25,342 bases of DNA from Bacillota bacterium (lineage in GTDB: Bacteria; Bacillota_A; Clostridia; Lachnospirales; Bianqueaceae): NCBI GenBank assembly GCA_017420625.1, contig JAFOIR010000045.1, forward strand, positions 1 to 25,342. The letters run 5' to 3'. Position 1 is the stretch's first letter, and the number at the start of each line of letters is the position of its first letter. A program made the translations under genes and the position numbers. Shown piece after piece: positions 1 to 7,673 of the stretch. The notes under the pieces are model-generated. The model was not told the origin of the DNA. It did no database searches and worked only from the letters and a program-made list of their open reading frames with translations.

Positions 1-32
1 AATAAGACGCAATATAAAAATCTAAAATTTGA

Positions 33-63
33 CAAAAAAATCCGCTAACCATGCGGGTTAGCG
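33..63 (-). terminator. Orphan terminator-like hairpin on the minus strand
   Basis: A perfect 8-bp inverted repeat (CGCTAACC at 43-50, GGTTAGCG at 56-63) has a 5-nt loop. Read on the minus strand, the hairpin is followed by GA and seven T residues (the A-run at 34-40), the layout of a Rho-independent terminator. There is no minus-strand gene to its right for it to serve, so it may be a relic or a plain inverted repeat. On the plus strand no T-run follows it. Confidence 0.5.
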
Positions 64-242
64 ATATGTTTAGCGTGTTGGAGGTGTCAAACTCCCGAGT
101 ACAGCATTTTTACGATAAACTGCTGCTTTTGAAGGATCGGATGAATACAGAAACAGCCAAAAAGATCGCTTTGAAAAGACATGCTTTTCCTGTTTCCTAT
201 CTGAAGGAACTGGAAGAAGAGTTAAGATCAGAAAATGAATAG
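51..242 (+). pseudogene. 3' remnant of an HD-domain phosphohydrolase (YpgQ-like)
   Basis: The reading frame encodes at most 63 residues. From about residue 14 onward it resembles the C-terminal end of HD-superfamily phosphohydrolases of the YpgQ type, which typically end with HFY(E/D)KLL.LKD.MNTETAKKIA.RH. Here HFYDKLLLLKDRMNTETAKK lies at residues 19-38. The HD metal-binding residues and the rest of the roughly 200-residue domain are missing. An in-frame TGA sits at 30-32, only 21 bases before the first ATG. That ATG lies in the loop of a hairpin and has no ribosome binding site. I read it as a decayed fragment, possibly untranslated. The family assignment is from motif memory. A strong terminator directly follows the stop codon, consistent with a gene end that has kept its original 3' flank. 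Confidence 0.6.
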
Positions 243-262
243 GACAGCTGACGTCAGATTTT

Positions 263-297
263 GCCTCCCGATAAGATGCGGGAGGCATTGCTTTTTC
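263..297 (+). terminator. Rho-independent terminator after the HD remnant
   Basis: Perfect 8-bp stem GCCTCCCG (263-270) / CGGGAGGC (279-286) with an 8-nt loop, followed by ATTGCTTTTTC. It insulates the lexA-like cassette from upstream transcription. Its T-rich tail doubles as the -35 region of the next promoter. Confidence 0.85.
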
Positions 298-316
298 AGA
301 AGAAAACAGGTATAAT
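288..316 (+). promoter_or_regulatory. Sigma-A promoter of the lexA-like/polymerase cassette
   Basis: TTGCTT (288-293), a 17-bp spacer and a consensus TATAAT (311-316), 41 bp before the repressor ATG. The predicted transcription start, around 323, falls inside the palindrome at 321-343. A bound repressor there would block initiation. Confidence 0.8.
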
Positions 317-320
317 ATCT

Positions 321-343
321 ATCATAAACAAGTTGTTTACGAT
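321..343 (+). promoter_or_regulatory. Candidate operator: 23-bp palindrome before the LexA-like repressor
   Basis: The half-sites ATCATAAACAA (321-331) and TTGTTTACGAT (333-343) are reverse complements around a central G, with one mismatched pair out of eleven. The element lies just downstream of the -10 box and 13 bp before the start codon of a LexA-family gene, as expected for an autoregulatory operator. It does not contain the known Gram-positive LexA box GAAC-N4-GTTC. The role is inferred from position and symmetry. Confidence 0.7.
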
Positions 344-356
344 AGAGGGAAGTATC

Positions 357-977
357 ATGCGAAGCAAAAGTACAGTACTGATGGAACAGATCAGCCAGTA
401 TATCGGAGAATATTTCAGAGAGCATCACAGCACACCGACTACCCGTGAGATCGGTGCCCGGTTGGATCGCAGTGCAGCCTGCATCTATCAGTATCTGAAA
501 GAGATGAACAGACGCGGTCTGCTTACCTATGAGAACGGAAGGATTACGGATCTTCCCAAGATCAGCAAGACGACACTCGGTTATTTTTCTGCACCTTTGG
601 TAGGCTCGATCCATTGCGGTGATCCGGAACAGCAGGAGGAAGAGGTAGAGATGTATATCAGCCTTCCTGAAGCGATCTTCGGGCAGGGCGAGTTTTATCT
701 GCTTCGGGCTGTCGGAGACTCCATGGAGGATGCCGGGATATCCGACGGCGATCTGGTCCTCATCCGAAAACAGACGGATTGCAAGGAAGGAGATATCATC
801 GTTGCGCTGGATGAAAACGGAGAGAATACATTGAAACGATATGCTGGAAAAGATGAGAAAGGGAAAAAGATCGTCCTGGCATACGCAAACGAGAAGATAT
901 ATCCTGGAAAGAAGATCCTGGTAGATAAGCTCAGCCTGCAGGGCGTTGCGAGACATGTCATCAAGGGACTGGGATGA
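357..977 (+). CDS. lexA: LexA-family SOS-type repressor with self-cleavage domain
   Basis: The 206-residue product has the LexA layout. A winged helix-turn-helix spans roughly residues 1-62 (helices around 26-50). An S24 self-cleavage domain follows, with the catalytic serine in GDSM (Ser122) and the lysine in TLKRY (Lys160). The expected cleavage loop, PLVGSIHCGDP, places Cys87-Gly88 where LexA has Ala-Gly. A Cys-Gly bond is the one cut in UmuD. The ATG at 357 is chosen because AGAGGGA sits just upstream, it lies downstream of the promoter, and it gives the usual LexA length; longer in-frame starts would lie before the promoter. The gene overlaps the polymerase gene by ATGA. Family knowledge says RecA filament stimulates self-cleavage and derepression. 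The recognition helix (residues ~37-47, DRSAACIYQYL) differs from canonical LexA, so this may be a second, cassette-specific repressor. Confidence 0.87.
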   Translation: MRSKSTVLMEQISQYIGEYFREHHSTPTTREIGARLDRSAACIYQYLKEMNRRGLLTYENGRITDLPKISKTTLGYFSAPLVGSIHCGDPEQQEEEVEMYISLPEAIFGQGEFYLLRAVGDSMEDAGISDGDLVLIRKQTDCKEGDIIVALDENGENTLKRYAGKDEKGKKIVLAYANEKIYPGKKILVDKLSLQGVARHVIKGLG

Positions 978-2380
978 TGAAAATGGAACGAGCATATATT
1001 TGTATTGATCTTAAATCCTATTATGCTTCTGTAGAATGTGCCTCCCGGGGACTCGATCCGCTGAAAACCAATCTGCTGGTGGCGGATGAGTCGAGAACTG
1101 ATCAGACGATCTGTCTGGCGGTATCGCCAGCGCTTAAGGCCATCGGAGTGCCTTCGAGACCACGATTGTTTGAGGCAAAACAGGCGATCAGACTGTATGA
1201 AACAGCTCATCACTGTAAAGTCGATTATCTGATTGCCACGCCGAGAATGGCCGAGTATGAACGAATCTCGGCACAGATCTACGGTATATATCTGCGCTAT
1301 GTATCTGCCGAAGATATCCATGTTTATTCTATTGACGAATGCTTTATCGACTGTACAAAATATCTTCATTTCTACGAGCATAAAGCAGAGGAAGAAGGAG
1401 TTCACCCGGCCCATCTGATGGCCATGACGATGATCCGGGATGTGCTTGGAACCACAGGCATTACGGCAACAGTCGGCATCGGAACCAATCTTTACCTTGC
1501 CAAAATTGCTATGGATATCGTTGCGAAGAAAAAGCCGGCCGATGAAGATGGTGTACGCATAGCTGAGCTGAATGAAGACTCTTATAAGTTCCTGCTCTGG
1601 GATCATCAGCCTCTGACGGATTTCTGGCAGATCGGACGTGGAAAAGCGAGAAGGCTTATGCAGGCAGGAATGCGGACGATGGGAGATGTTGCACAGAGAA
1701 GTCAGTGGGACGAGGAATTCTTTTATAGGACATTTGGGATCGATGGAGAAATCCTGATCGATCATGCCTGGGGTATAGAGCCGGTGACGATGGAAAATAT
1801 CAAAGCCTATAAGCCATCCGGGAACTCATTAAGCAATGGTCAGGTTCTGCCTCGTCCGTATCGATATGAAGAAGCAGTGTTAGTCTTTCAGGAAATGATA
1901 GAAGTTCTATGTGCAGACATGTTTGCCCAAAAACTGATCAGCCGAACCTTTACCTGGTGGCTTTCCTATGACTCAACCAGTCTGGAAAAATGTCCTGGAT
2001 ATCAGGGACCTTTGGCACTGGATTTTTATGGAAGGGTACATCCGCTTCATGCGGGTGGTACCGGCCGTTTTCTGTCGCCGACAAGTAATGCGCAGGCGGT
2101 AGCTGAATTGCTGATCAAACAATTCGATGAACGAACAGATCATCGCCTTTTGTACAGAAGACTGGGTGTTTGTGCCAGTGAAGTGATTCCGGATGAGAGC
2201 CTTTGCCAGATGGATATATTTCAGAATGTGGAAACTGAAGAGCGGGACAGACGAATACAGAAGGCCATGCTGGAAATGCGCAGGCGATACGGAGCTAACG
2301 CCATATTCAAAGGGATCAATATGCTGGAAGGCGCGACGACTCTGGAACGAAATCAACAGATCGGAGGGCACAAAGCATAA
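974..2380 (+). CDS. Y-family DNA polymerase, UvrX/UmuC type (translesion)
   Basis: A 468-residue error-prone polymerase for copying damaged DNA. Palm motifs are IDLKSYYASVE (Asp12) and YSIDECFID (Asp120, Glu121), which supply the metal-binding acidic residues. LAVSPALKAIGVPS is the usual fingers segment. QMDIF (412-416) matches a beta-clamp binding motif. The end, ATTLERNQQIGGHKA, is typical of Bacillus UvrX/YqjW-type polymerases. The start overlaps the repressor stop (ATGA at 974-977); the second ATG at 977 is an equally possible start. The yolD-like gene follows directly (TAATG overlap), the pairing known from yolD-uvrX operons. It is probably repressed by the upstream LexA-like protein and induced by DNA damage. 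Confidence 0.92.
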   Translation: MMKMERAYICIDLKSYYASVECASRGLDPLKTNLLVADESRTDQTICLAVSPALKAIGVPSRPRLFEAKQAIRLYETAHHCKVDYLIATPRMAEYERISAQIYGIYLRYVSAEDIHVYSIDECFIDCTKYLHFYEHKAEEEGVHPAHLMAMTMIRDVLGTTGITATVGIGTNLYLAKIAMDIVAKKKPADEDGVRIAELNEDSYKFLLWDHQPLTDFWQIGRGKARRLMQAGMRTMGDVAQRSQWDEEFFYRTFGIDGEILIDHAWGIEPVTMENIKAYKPSGNSLSNGQVLPRPYRYEEAVLVFQEMIEVLCADMFAQKLISRTFTWWLSYDSTSLEKCPGYQGPLALDFYGRVHPLHAGGTGRFLSPTSNAQAVAELLIKQFDERTDHRLLYRRLGVCASEVIPDESLCQMDIFQNVETEERDRRIQKAMLEMRRRYGANAIFKGINMLEGATTLERNQQIGGHKA

Positions 2381-2655
2381 TGGGGATCGGAGAGATGAAA
2401 ATGCCGGCTGGGTTTCGGTACAAAAACGTTTACCTGAAGGGGAAACCTCAGCACGATCGCTTTGACAGTTTTCGCATCGCGCATCCACAGATGGATACTG
2501 GAAAGAGAGCAAAGATCTTCGCACCGTTTGATGCTCTGAAGGGGTTTGATGAAGCGGTTGCATCGATAGCCGAATACAATGAACGCCTCTATGAAAGCTC
2601 TTGCAATTCCTCTCTGCGGGAGTATAATGAGTTCGAAAGGGAAGAGGAGGTTTGA
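2380..2655 (+). CDS. YolD-like protein
   Basis: A 91-residue protein with the YolD-family core GKRAKIFAPFDALKGFDEAV (residues 41-60). YolD-like proteins accompany UvrX-type polymerases in Bacillota. Their molecular job is not settled, though they have been proposed to act as UmuD-like partners. The start codon overlaps the polymerase stop (TAATG), and GGAGGG lies 11 bases upstream. An alternative ATG at 2395 has its GGAGAG abutting it, which is too close. The last codons contain the AGGAGG ribosome binding site of the next gene. Confidence 0.88.
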   Translation: MGIGEMKMPAGFRYKNVYLKGKPQHDRFDSFRIAHPQMDTGKRAKIFAPFDALKGFDEAVASIAEYNERLYESSCNSSLREYNEFEREEEV

Positions 2656-2657
2656 AA

Positions 2658-4349
2658 ATGCAGACAAAATGGTATAAGAATGCTGTCGTATATCAGATCT
2701 ATCCGTTCAGTTTCATGGATGCCAATAATGATGGCTGGGGAGATATTGAAGGAATCATCTCCAAGCTGGATTATATCAAAGAGCTGGGTGTCACGGCGAT
2801 CTGGTTTTCTCCGCTTTATCAGTCACCGGATTATGACTATGGCTATGATATCAGTGACTACCGTGCCATCGATGCAAAATTCGGCACTATGGATGACTTT
2901 GACCGTTTGGTCAGGGAGTGCCATGCACGCGGTTTAAAGGTGATCATGGATATGGTCATTAACCATACATCTACAGAGCATACCTGGTTCAAGCAGGCCA
3001 TTTCTTCACCGGATTCACCTTATCGGGATTATTACATCATCCGGAAAGGAAGATATAAAAAAGGAAAGCTTTGTCCGCCCACCAACTGGCTCTCTACTTT
3101 TACTGGAAGTGCTTGGGAAAGGATCGGAGAGACAGAAGATTATTACCTGCATCTGTTCTGTAAGGAACAGGCGGATCTGAACTGGGAAAACCCGAAAGTC
3201 AGACAGGAGATCGTAGATATTCTGAATTTCTGGTTGGAAAAAGGCGTCGATGGATTCCGGTTTGATGTCTTTAATCTGTTTTCCAAGGTTTATCCGATCC
3301 GGGACGATCTTTCTCCGGATGGCGTTCATAAAGGCGCGAAGTTCTTTGTCGACGGCCCGAGAATGCATGAATTTCTGCAGCAGATCAATAGGGAAGCACT
3401 TTCCCGGTTTGACAGCTATACGGTAGGAGAATCTTTCCGTCCATCCGAAAAACAGGCACATGCCTATGTGAAAGAGTCCAACCATGAACTGGATACGATC
3501 TTCCACTTTGAGCACCTGGAAGCAGATAATATCGGCGGGCTCAAATTCTTCAAAAAACCTTTTGATCTGATTCAGTTTAAGAAGGGACTGTTCAATCCGC
3601 AGCGTTCTTACTATTCATCCGGATGGAATACGCTGGTACTTGAAAATCATGACAATCCAAGAAGCGTGAATCGCTTTTCCATAGATACGAAGCATTATCG
3701 GTATGAAGCTTCTACCATGCTTGCGACGATCACATTTATGGGTTTTGGCATTCCCTTTATCTATATGGGTCAGGAAATCGGAATGACAAACTGTGATTTC
3801 AAGCGCATCGATGAGATGAAAGATCCGGTCTCTCATTTCGTATATGATCTGCTTACCAGGTATGGCATGCCGAAGGCACTTGCCTTATCCATCATCAAAT
3901 ATGGTGCAAGGGATCATGCCAGAGTACCGATGCAGTGGGATGATTCGGTCAATGCGGGGTTCAACACAGGTCATGTCACATGGCAGTCAGTGAATCCGGA
4001 ATATCCATCAATCAATGTGAAGAAAGATCTTTCTTCTGCAAAATCGATTTATCATTACTATCAGAAACTGATCGAACTCAAGAAAACAAATGAAACGGCT
4101 ATCTATGGTGAGACTTCGGAATATGATCATATGAATCCCAGGATCATTGCCTACAGCCGTCAGTATCAGGGCAAACGTCTTTTTATCATCGCGAATTTCA
4201 GTAAAAGAAATACACCTTATCATTTGCCTGTCTGGCTTTCTGATGCCAAGGTTCTTCTGAATAACTATCAGGATCTGGACAGAAAAGAGCAGAAGATCAC
4301 GCTCTGGCCTTATCAGGCGTTAGTGCTGGAAGAGATCGTGCAGGATTGA
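2658..4349 (+). CDS. malL: GH13 oligo-1,6-glucosidase / alpha-glucosidase
   Basis: A 563-residue cytoplasmic (no signal peptide) alpha-amylase-family glucosidase. The (beta/alpha)8 motifs are in order: DMVINH, EQADLNWENP, GFRFDV with nucleophile Asp203, TVGES with acid/base Glu258, and LENHDNPR with Asp332. The QADLNWE segment is the region-V signature of the oligo-1,6-glucosidase, dextran glucosidase and trehalose-6-phosphate hydrolase group. Val after the nucleophile (Asp-Val) is the residue linked to alpha-1,6 preference in this group. The substrate is therefore probably isomaltose or isomalto-oligosaccharides, but trehalose-6-phosphate hydrolase is not excluded. The ATG at 2658 is preferred over an in-frame TTG at 2652 because AGGAGG (2645-2650) is 7 bases before it. 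No promoter separates it from yolD, so it may be read from the damage cassette promoter. Confidence 0.88.
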   Translation: MQTKWYKNAVVYQIYPFSFMDANNDGWGDIEGIISKLDYIKELGVTAIWFSPLYQSPDYDYGYDISDYRAIDAKFGTMDDFDRLVRECHARGLKVIMDMVINHTSTEHTWFKQAISSPDSPYRDYYIIRKGRYKKGKLCPPTNWLSTFTGSAWERIGETEDYYLHLFCKEQADLNWENPKVRQEIVDILNFWLEKGVDGFRFDVFNLFSKVYPIRDDLSPDGVHKGAKFFVDGPRMHEFLQQINREALSRFDSYTVGESFRPSEKQAHAYVKESNHELDTIFHFEHLEADNIGGLKFFKKPFDLIQFKKGLFNPQRSYYSSGWNTLVLENHDNPRSVNRFSIDTKHYRYEASTMLATITFMGFGIPFIYMGQEIGMTNCDFKRIDEMKDPVSHFVYDLLTRYGMPKALALSIIKYGARDHARVPMQWDDSVNAGFNTGHVTWQSVNPEYPSINVKKDLSSAKSIYHYYQKLIELKKTNETAIYGETSEYDHMNPRIIAYSRQYQGKRLFIIANFSKRNTPYHLPVWLSDAKVLLNNYQDLDRKEQKITLWPYQALVLEEIVQD

Positions 4350-4374
4350 CAAAGTTTTTTTTGCATGATATTGT
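4346..4374 (+). promoter_or_regulatory. Sigma-A promoter of the DUF4349-metA-desulfurase operon
   Basis: Consensus TTGACA (4346-4351), 17-bp spacer, TATTGT (4369-4374) preceded by an extended -10 TGA. The -35 box contains the stop codon of the glucosidase gene. The remaining gap to 4453 holds only AT-rich leader sequence and the AGGAGG at 4439-4444; I see no convincing terminator for the glucosidase gene there. Confidence 0.75.
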
Positions 4375-4453
4375 ATTCTTTGAAACCAGGTTATTTGTTT
4401 TTTCGTCTATAGGGTGTCAGACAAAAGATAATCAATCAGGAGGATCCTAAAAC

Positions 4454-5563
4454 ATGAAAAAAACATTTGTCATTATCCTTTCTGTATGCATGAGTGCATT
4501 CATGATTCTGATGATGGCTGGATGCAGCGGCAGCAAAGCCGACAGCGGAAATTATTATGCAGAAGAAAGTTACTCCGCTTCTCATCAGGCAGCCTATGAG
4601 GCTCCCGCCGAAGCCGCCTATGATGAAGCAGCCTATGGTGATTATGATTATGCATCCAACGAGGAGTATAAAGCAGAAACTACGACCGAACAAACGGTCG
4701 ATTCCAATACGGATACACAGAACCAGGCGCTGATGAATGCGAAGCTGATCTATACCGCCTATATGGAGATGGAAACGATCGAATTCGACAAAACGGTCGA
4801 TGCCATCAAAAACAGAGTGGATAAAGCGGGAGGCTATATCGAGAACAGCAATCTTTCCAACTATGGAAGTTATCGTTATATCTCCTATACGCTTCGGATT
4901 CCTTCCGGACAGTACCGGTATTTCTGTGATACCGCCGGAGAGCTTGGCAACATTCGTTCCTTCAATGAGAATGTGCAGAATATCAGTGAGAGCTACTACG
5001 ATACCGAGAATCGGCTTGCATCCGCCAAAGCAAAGATGGAAACCCTGCAGGAGCTGATGAAGAAAGCCGAAACGATGGAAGATATCATCACTATCCAGAG
5101 TGCGATCTCCGATACCCAGTATGAGATCGATTATTATTCCGGCAATCTTCGCCGCTACGATTCACTGGTCAGTTTCTCAACTGTCAACATCGAACTCAGG
5201 GAGGTCAGCAGGCTTTCCGGTACGGAAGAACCTCCGATCGGATTCGGTCAGGAACTCTCACAGGCATTCAGCCGCGGTATCAATAATTTCGTTTCCGGAT
5301 GTCAGGATGTTCTGCTTTCTGTCGCAAGACATTTCATCGGATGGTTGATTTTTATCGCGATCGTTGTTATAGTGATCATAGTGATCAAAGTGATCATCAA
5401 GAAAGACAAAGAGAAGACAGAGAAAAAACGTCAGGCCATGATCGCACAGCAGATGCAGCAAATGAAGCAGATGCCTGTGCAGCCGATGGGTCCTGCACCT
5501 CAAGTTCAGGAGGAAAGTTTGAATGCCTCTGGTACAAATCAAGGGACTCCCGGCCGTCAGTGA
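4454..5563 (+). CDS. DUF4349 membrane-anchored lipoprotein
   Basis: A 369-residue surface protein of unknown function. A lipoprotein signal peptide ends in the lipobox-like MAGC (Cys24). Next comes a Tyr/Ala/Glu-rich linker (residues ~30-95), then the DUF4349 domain (~96-255) with an internal coiled-coil segment (~185-215). A transmembrane helix follows (~294-314), then a short basic and Gln/Met-rich tail that should face the cytoplasm. The protein would thus be held to the membrane at both ends. DUF4349 proteins are common in Bacillota and Bacteroidota without a defined role. The start is supported by AGGAGG 9 bases upstream. The 3' end overlaps metA by 41 bases and holds its ribosome binding site, so the two are translationally linked. 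Confidence 0.85.
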   Translation: MKKTFVIILSVCMSAFMILMMAGCSGSKADSGNYYAEESYSASHQAAYEAPAEAAYDEAAYGDYDYASNEEYKAETTTEQTVDSNTDTQNQALMNAKLIYTAYMEMETIEFDKTVDAIKNRVDKAGGYIENSNLSNYGSYRYISYTLRIPSGQYRYFCDTAGELGNIRSFNENVQNISESYYDTENRLASAKAKMETLQELMKKAETMEDIITIQSAISDTQYEIDYYSGNLRRYDSLVSFSTVNIELREVSRLSGTEEPPIGFGQELSQAFSRGINNFVSGCQDVLLSVARHFIGWLIFIAIVVIVIIVIKVIIKKDKEKTEKKRQAMIAQQMQQMKQMPVQPMGPAPQVQEESLNASGTNQGTPGRQ

Positions 5564-6431
5564 ACTGAAGGCTGAATGGGAACAGGAAGGACGAACAGAT
5601 CTGATCGTTCCCGAAGAAGAATTAGGTTCTCGGAAGGTAACCGAGATAGCCATACTGAACTTAATGCCGGTGAAGGAGCGAACCGAAAGGCAGCTCCTTC
5701 GCCGGTTAGCTATGTCCAAAGAACTGGTTCGGGTGACTTTTCTGATGACGGAAAGCTATCATCCGAGACATACAGACCCGGAGCATCTTCAGAAATTTTA
5801 CACCGTTTTTTCAGCAGTAAAAGATATTCCTTTTGACGGGATGATCATTACCGGTGCACCAATCGAGATGATGCCATTTGAAAAAGTGGATTACTGGAAG
5901 GAACTGACCGACATCATGGACAGCTGCCGGGAAAGAAAAATTTCCACACTCTATATCTGCTGGGGTGCGCAGGCCGGGCTGTATCATTTCTACGGAATAC
6001 CAAAGAAATCACTCCCAGCGAAACAGTTTGGTATTTTTGAACATCATCTGGAAGTGCCTTCCCCCCTTACCACCGGAATGCAGGATCCCTTCTATACCCC
6101 TCACAGCCGGCATACTTTTACAGACAAACAGGATGTGATTGGAATTAATGGATTGAAGATTGCAGCAGAATCTCCCAGAGCTGGTGTATATCTGATTGTT
6201 GATGAAGAGCATCGTGAGGTTTTCATTACCGGGCATTCCGAATATGAAGCGGATACACTGAGCTTCGAATACTTCCGCGACCTTGGAAAAGGGCTTCCGA
6301 TCGAGGTACCTGAACATTATTTCCCGGATGATGATCCGTCTAAAAAACCTGTTTCTGTATGGAAAAAACACTCGGAACAACTATTTGAAAACTGGATAAC
6401 CTATTATGTGAAAAAGGATGATCGTTCATGA
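5523..6431 (+). CDS. metA: Homoserine O-acyltransferase MetA (probably acetyl-CoA dependent)
   Basis: A 302-residue enzyme that acylates the hydroxyl of L-homoserine, the first committed step to methionine. Motifs are ILNLMP (45-49 region), TGAPIE (110-115), YICWGAQAGLYH with the acyl-thioester Cys146, PHSRH (193-197) and GHSEYE with His238 and Glu240. Family work on MetA found that Glu at the position of Glu115 goes with acetyl-CoA use, while Gly (as in E. coli) goes with succinyl-CoA. I therefore infer homoserine O-acetyltransferase despite the family name succinyltransferase. The N-terminal segment before ILNLMP lacks the common QDIRPL motif and is divergent. AGGAGG lies 8 bases before the ATG, inside the DUF4349 gene. 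The stop overlaps the desulfurase start (ATGA). No SAM riboswitch is visible in front of this operon. Confidence 0.93.
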   Translation: MPLVQIKGLPAVSELKAEWEQEGRTDLIVPEEELGSRKVTEIAILNLMPVKERTERQLLRRLAMSKELVRVTFLMTESYHPRHTDPEHLQKFYTVFSAVKDIPFDGMIITGAPIEMMPFEKVDYWKELTDIMDSCRERKISTLYICWGAQAGLYHFYGIPKKSLPAKQFGIFEHHLEVPSPLTTGMQDPFYTPHSRHTFTDKQDVIGINGLKIAAESPRAGVYLIVDEEHREVFITGHSEYEADTLSFEYFRDLGKGLPIEVPEHYFPDDDPSKKPVSVWKKHSEQLFENWITYYVKKDDRS

Positions 6432-7600
6432 GAATCTATGCGGATCATGCGGCAACAACACCTGTCAGAGACGAAGTCTTACAGGCGATGTTGCCTTTTT
6501 TTACTTCAGTTTACGGTAATCCTTCCAGTCTTCATACGGAGGGGCAGGAAGCGCGAATTGCGGTAGAAAATGCAAGAAGGAAACTGGCGAAGGCTGTTGG
6601 TGCAGGAAAAGAAGAGATGATCTTCACCAGCGGAGGAACTGAGTCCAATCACCTCGCGATTCATTCCGCTCTTTCAACTAAAAAGGGAAATCATCTGATC
6701 ATCTCATCTGTTGAACACGCTTCCGTCCTGAAAGCAGCCAGGTCTCTGGAAAAAGCCGGATATCGCATCTCTTATCTTCCGGTGAATCGTTTTGGCGTGG
6801 CAGATCCGGATCAACTGAAGGATCTGATTACAGAAGAAACGGTGCTGGTCAGCTGCCAGATGGTGAACAATGAGATCGGTTCGAGAATGCCTGTAGAAAA
6901 GATGGGAATGATCTGTCAAAGCTGTGGAATCGTATTTCATGTTGATGCTGTCCAGGCACTTGGAAAGATCAGGATCGATCTATCCGATTTTCCGGTTGAT
7001 CTGATGAGTTTTAGTGCTCATAAGATCGGAGGTCCTAAAGGAATCGGCGCCCTGTACTGTCGTGATAAAAAAATGATGAGACCATTCTTCCCTGGCGGGG
7101 AACAGGAACGAGGGGCAAGACCGGGTACAGAATATGTTCCTGGAATCGTCGGGTTTGGAGAAGCAGCAACAATAGCAGCTCAAGAGACAGTCTTATCCAG
7201 TCAAAAAGTTCGATCGCTTCAGGATCAGCTGGTGAGCGGATTGATTCGTGAAATTCCGAATATTCATTTTAACGGTCCTTTGTATGGAGCCGAGAATAGG
7301 AATGAGATTCCACCAACTGAAATTCCGGGTTATATCAACGTGAGATTTGAGGGGATAGAAGGAGAAACACTGGTCCAGTTTGCGGATATGGAAGGGCTGG
7401 CTATCTCATCCGGATCGGCTTGCCAGGAAGGTACAGATCAGCCTTCTCATGTTTTGACGGCACTCGGCCTCTCACTGAAAGAAGCCAGGGAATCCGTTCG
7501 TATTACCATCGGAGCGGAGCAGTCTTTATCACAGATAGACGAGATGATTCGAATTTTCCGATCGATCGTTCCCCGGCTTCGGGATTTGAGGCGCATATAA
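6428..7600 (+). CDS. Cysteine desulfurase (NifS/IscS-like, PLP-dependent)
   Basis: A 390-residue class V aminotransferase-fold enzyme that converts cysteine to alanine and an enzyme-bound persulfide. The persulfide sulfur serves Fe-S clusters or thiolated RNA and cofactors. Visible residues are His97 in VEHASV, Asp173 in HVDAVQA, the PLP-binding Lys199 in SAHKIGGPKG, and the catalytic Cys332 in SSGSACQEG, on the loop typical of the NifS/IscS group. The start overlaps the metA stop (ATGA at 6428-6431), so expression is coupled. No IscU scaffold or ThiI partner lies nearby in this window, so the sulfur acceptor cannot be told from context. The pairing with metA suggests a sulfur amino-acid theme, but that is inference. 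Confidence 0.93.
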   Translation: MRIYADHAATTPVRDEVLQAMLPFFTSVYGNPSSLHTEGQEARIAVENARRKLAKAVGAGKEEMIFTSGGTESNHLAIHSALSTKKGNHLIISSVEHASVLKAARSLEKAGYRISYLPVNRFGVADPDQLKDLITEETVLVSCQMVNNEIGSRMPVEKMGMICQSCGIVFHVDAVQALGKIRIDLSDFPVDLMSFSAHKIGGPKGIGALYCRDKKMMRPFFPGGEQERGARPGTEYVPGIVGFGEAATIAAQETVLSSQKVRSLQDQLVSGLIREIPNIHFNGPLYGAENRNEIPPTEIPGYINVRFEGIEGETLVQFADMEGLAISSGSACQEGTDQPSHVLTALGLSLKEARESVRITIGAEQSLSQIDEMIRIFRSIVPRLRDLRRI

Positions 7601-7608
7601 GTCACAGC

Positions 7609-7637
7609 TTGACTTTGATGGATGGGACTCGTACAAT
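7609..7637 (+). promoter_or_regulatory. Sigma-A promoter of the cutC-nnr-ung-alr run
   Basis: TTGACT (7609-7614), 17-bp spacer, TACAAT (7632-7637), in the 73-bp gap between the desulfurase and cutC. GGGAGG lies 9 bases before the cutC ATG. No terminator hairpin is visible before it, so read-through from the metA operon is possible. Confidence 0.8.
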
Positions 7638-7673
7638 ATATACTATAGTGCATGTTAAAGGGAGGAAAACCCC

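Noticed and set aside
228..995. Long minus-strand open frame of 255 codons opposite the repressor
   Set aside because: It lies wholly opposite a well-supported LexA-family gene, has no recognisable motifs and is Cys/Phe/Leu-rich as expected of an antisense shadow.
695..1765. Minus-strand open frame of 356 codons opposite the polymerase gene
   Set aside because: It is antisense to conserved polymerase coding sequence, with no family motifs and no ribosome binding site; it is a shadow frame.
4352..4453. Possible terminator or riboswitch between the glucosidase and the DUF4349 gene
   Set aside because: The T-runs present (4355-4362 and around 4399-4404) are not preceded by convincing GC-rich stems, and no riboswitch core is recognisable in about 75 nt of leader.
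7642..7649. Short palindrome ACTATAGT near the cutC start site
   Set aside because: Eight bases of AT-rich symmetry are common by chance and nothing else marks it as an operator.
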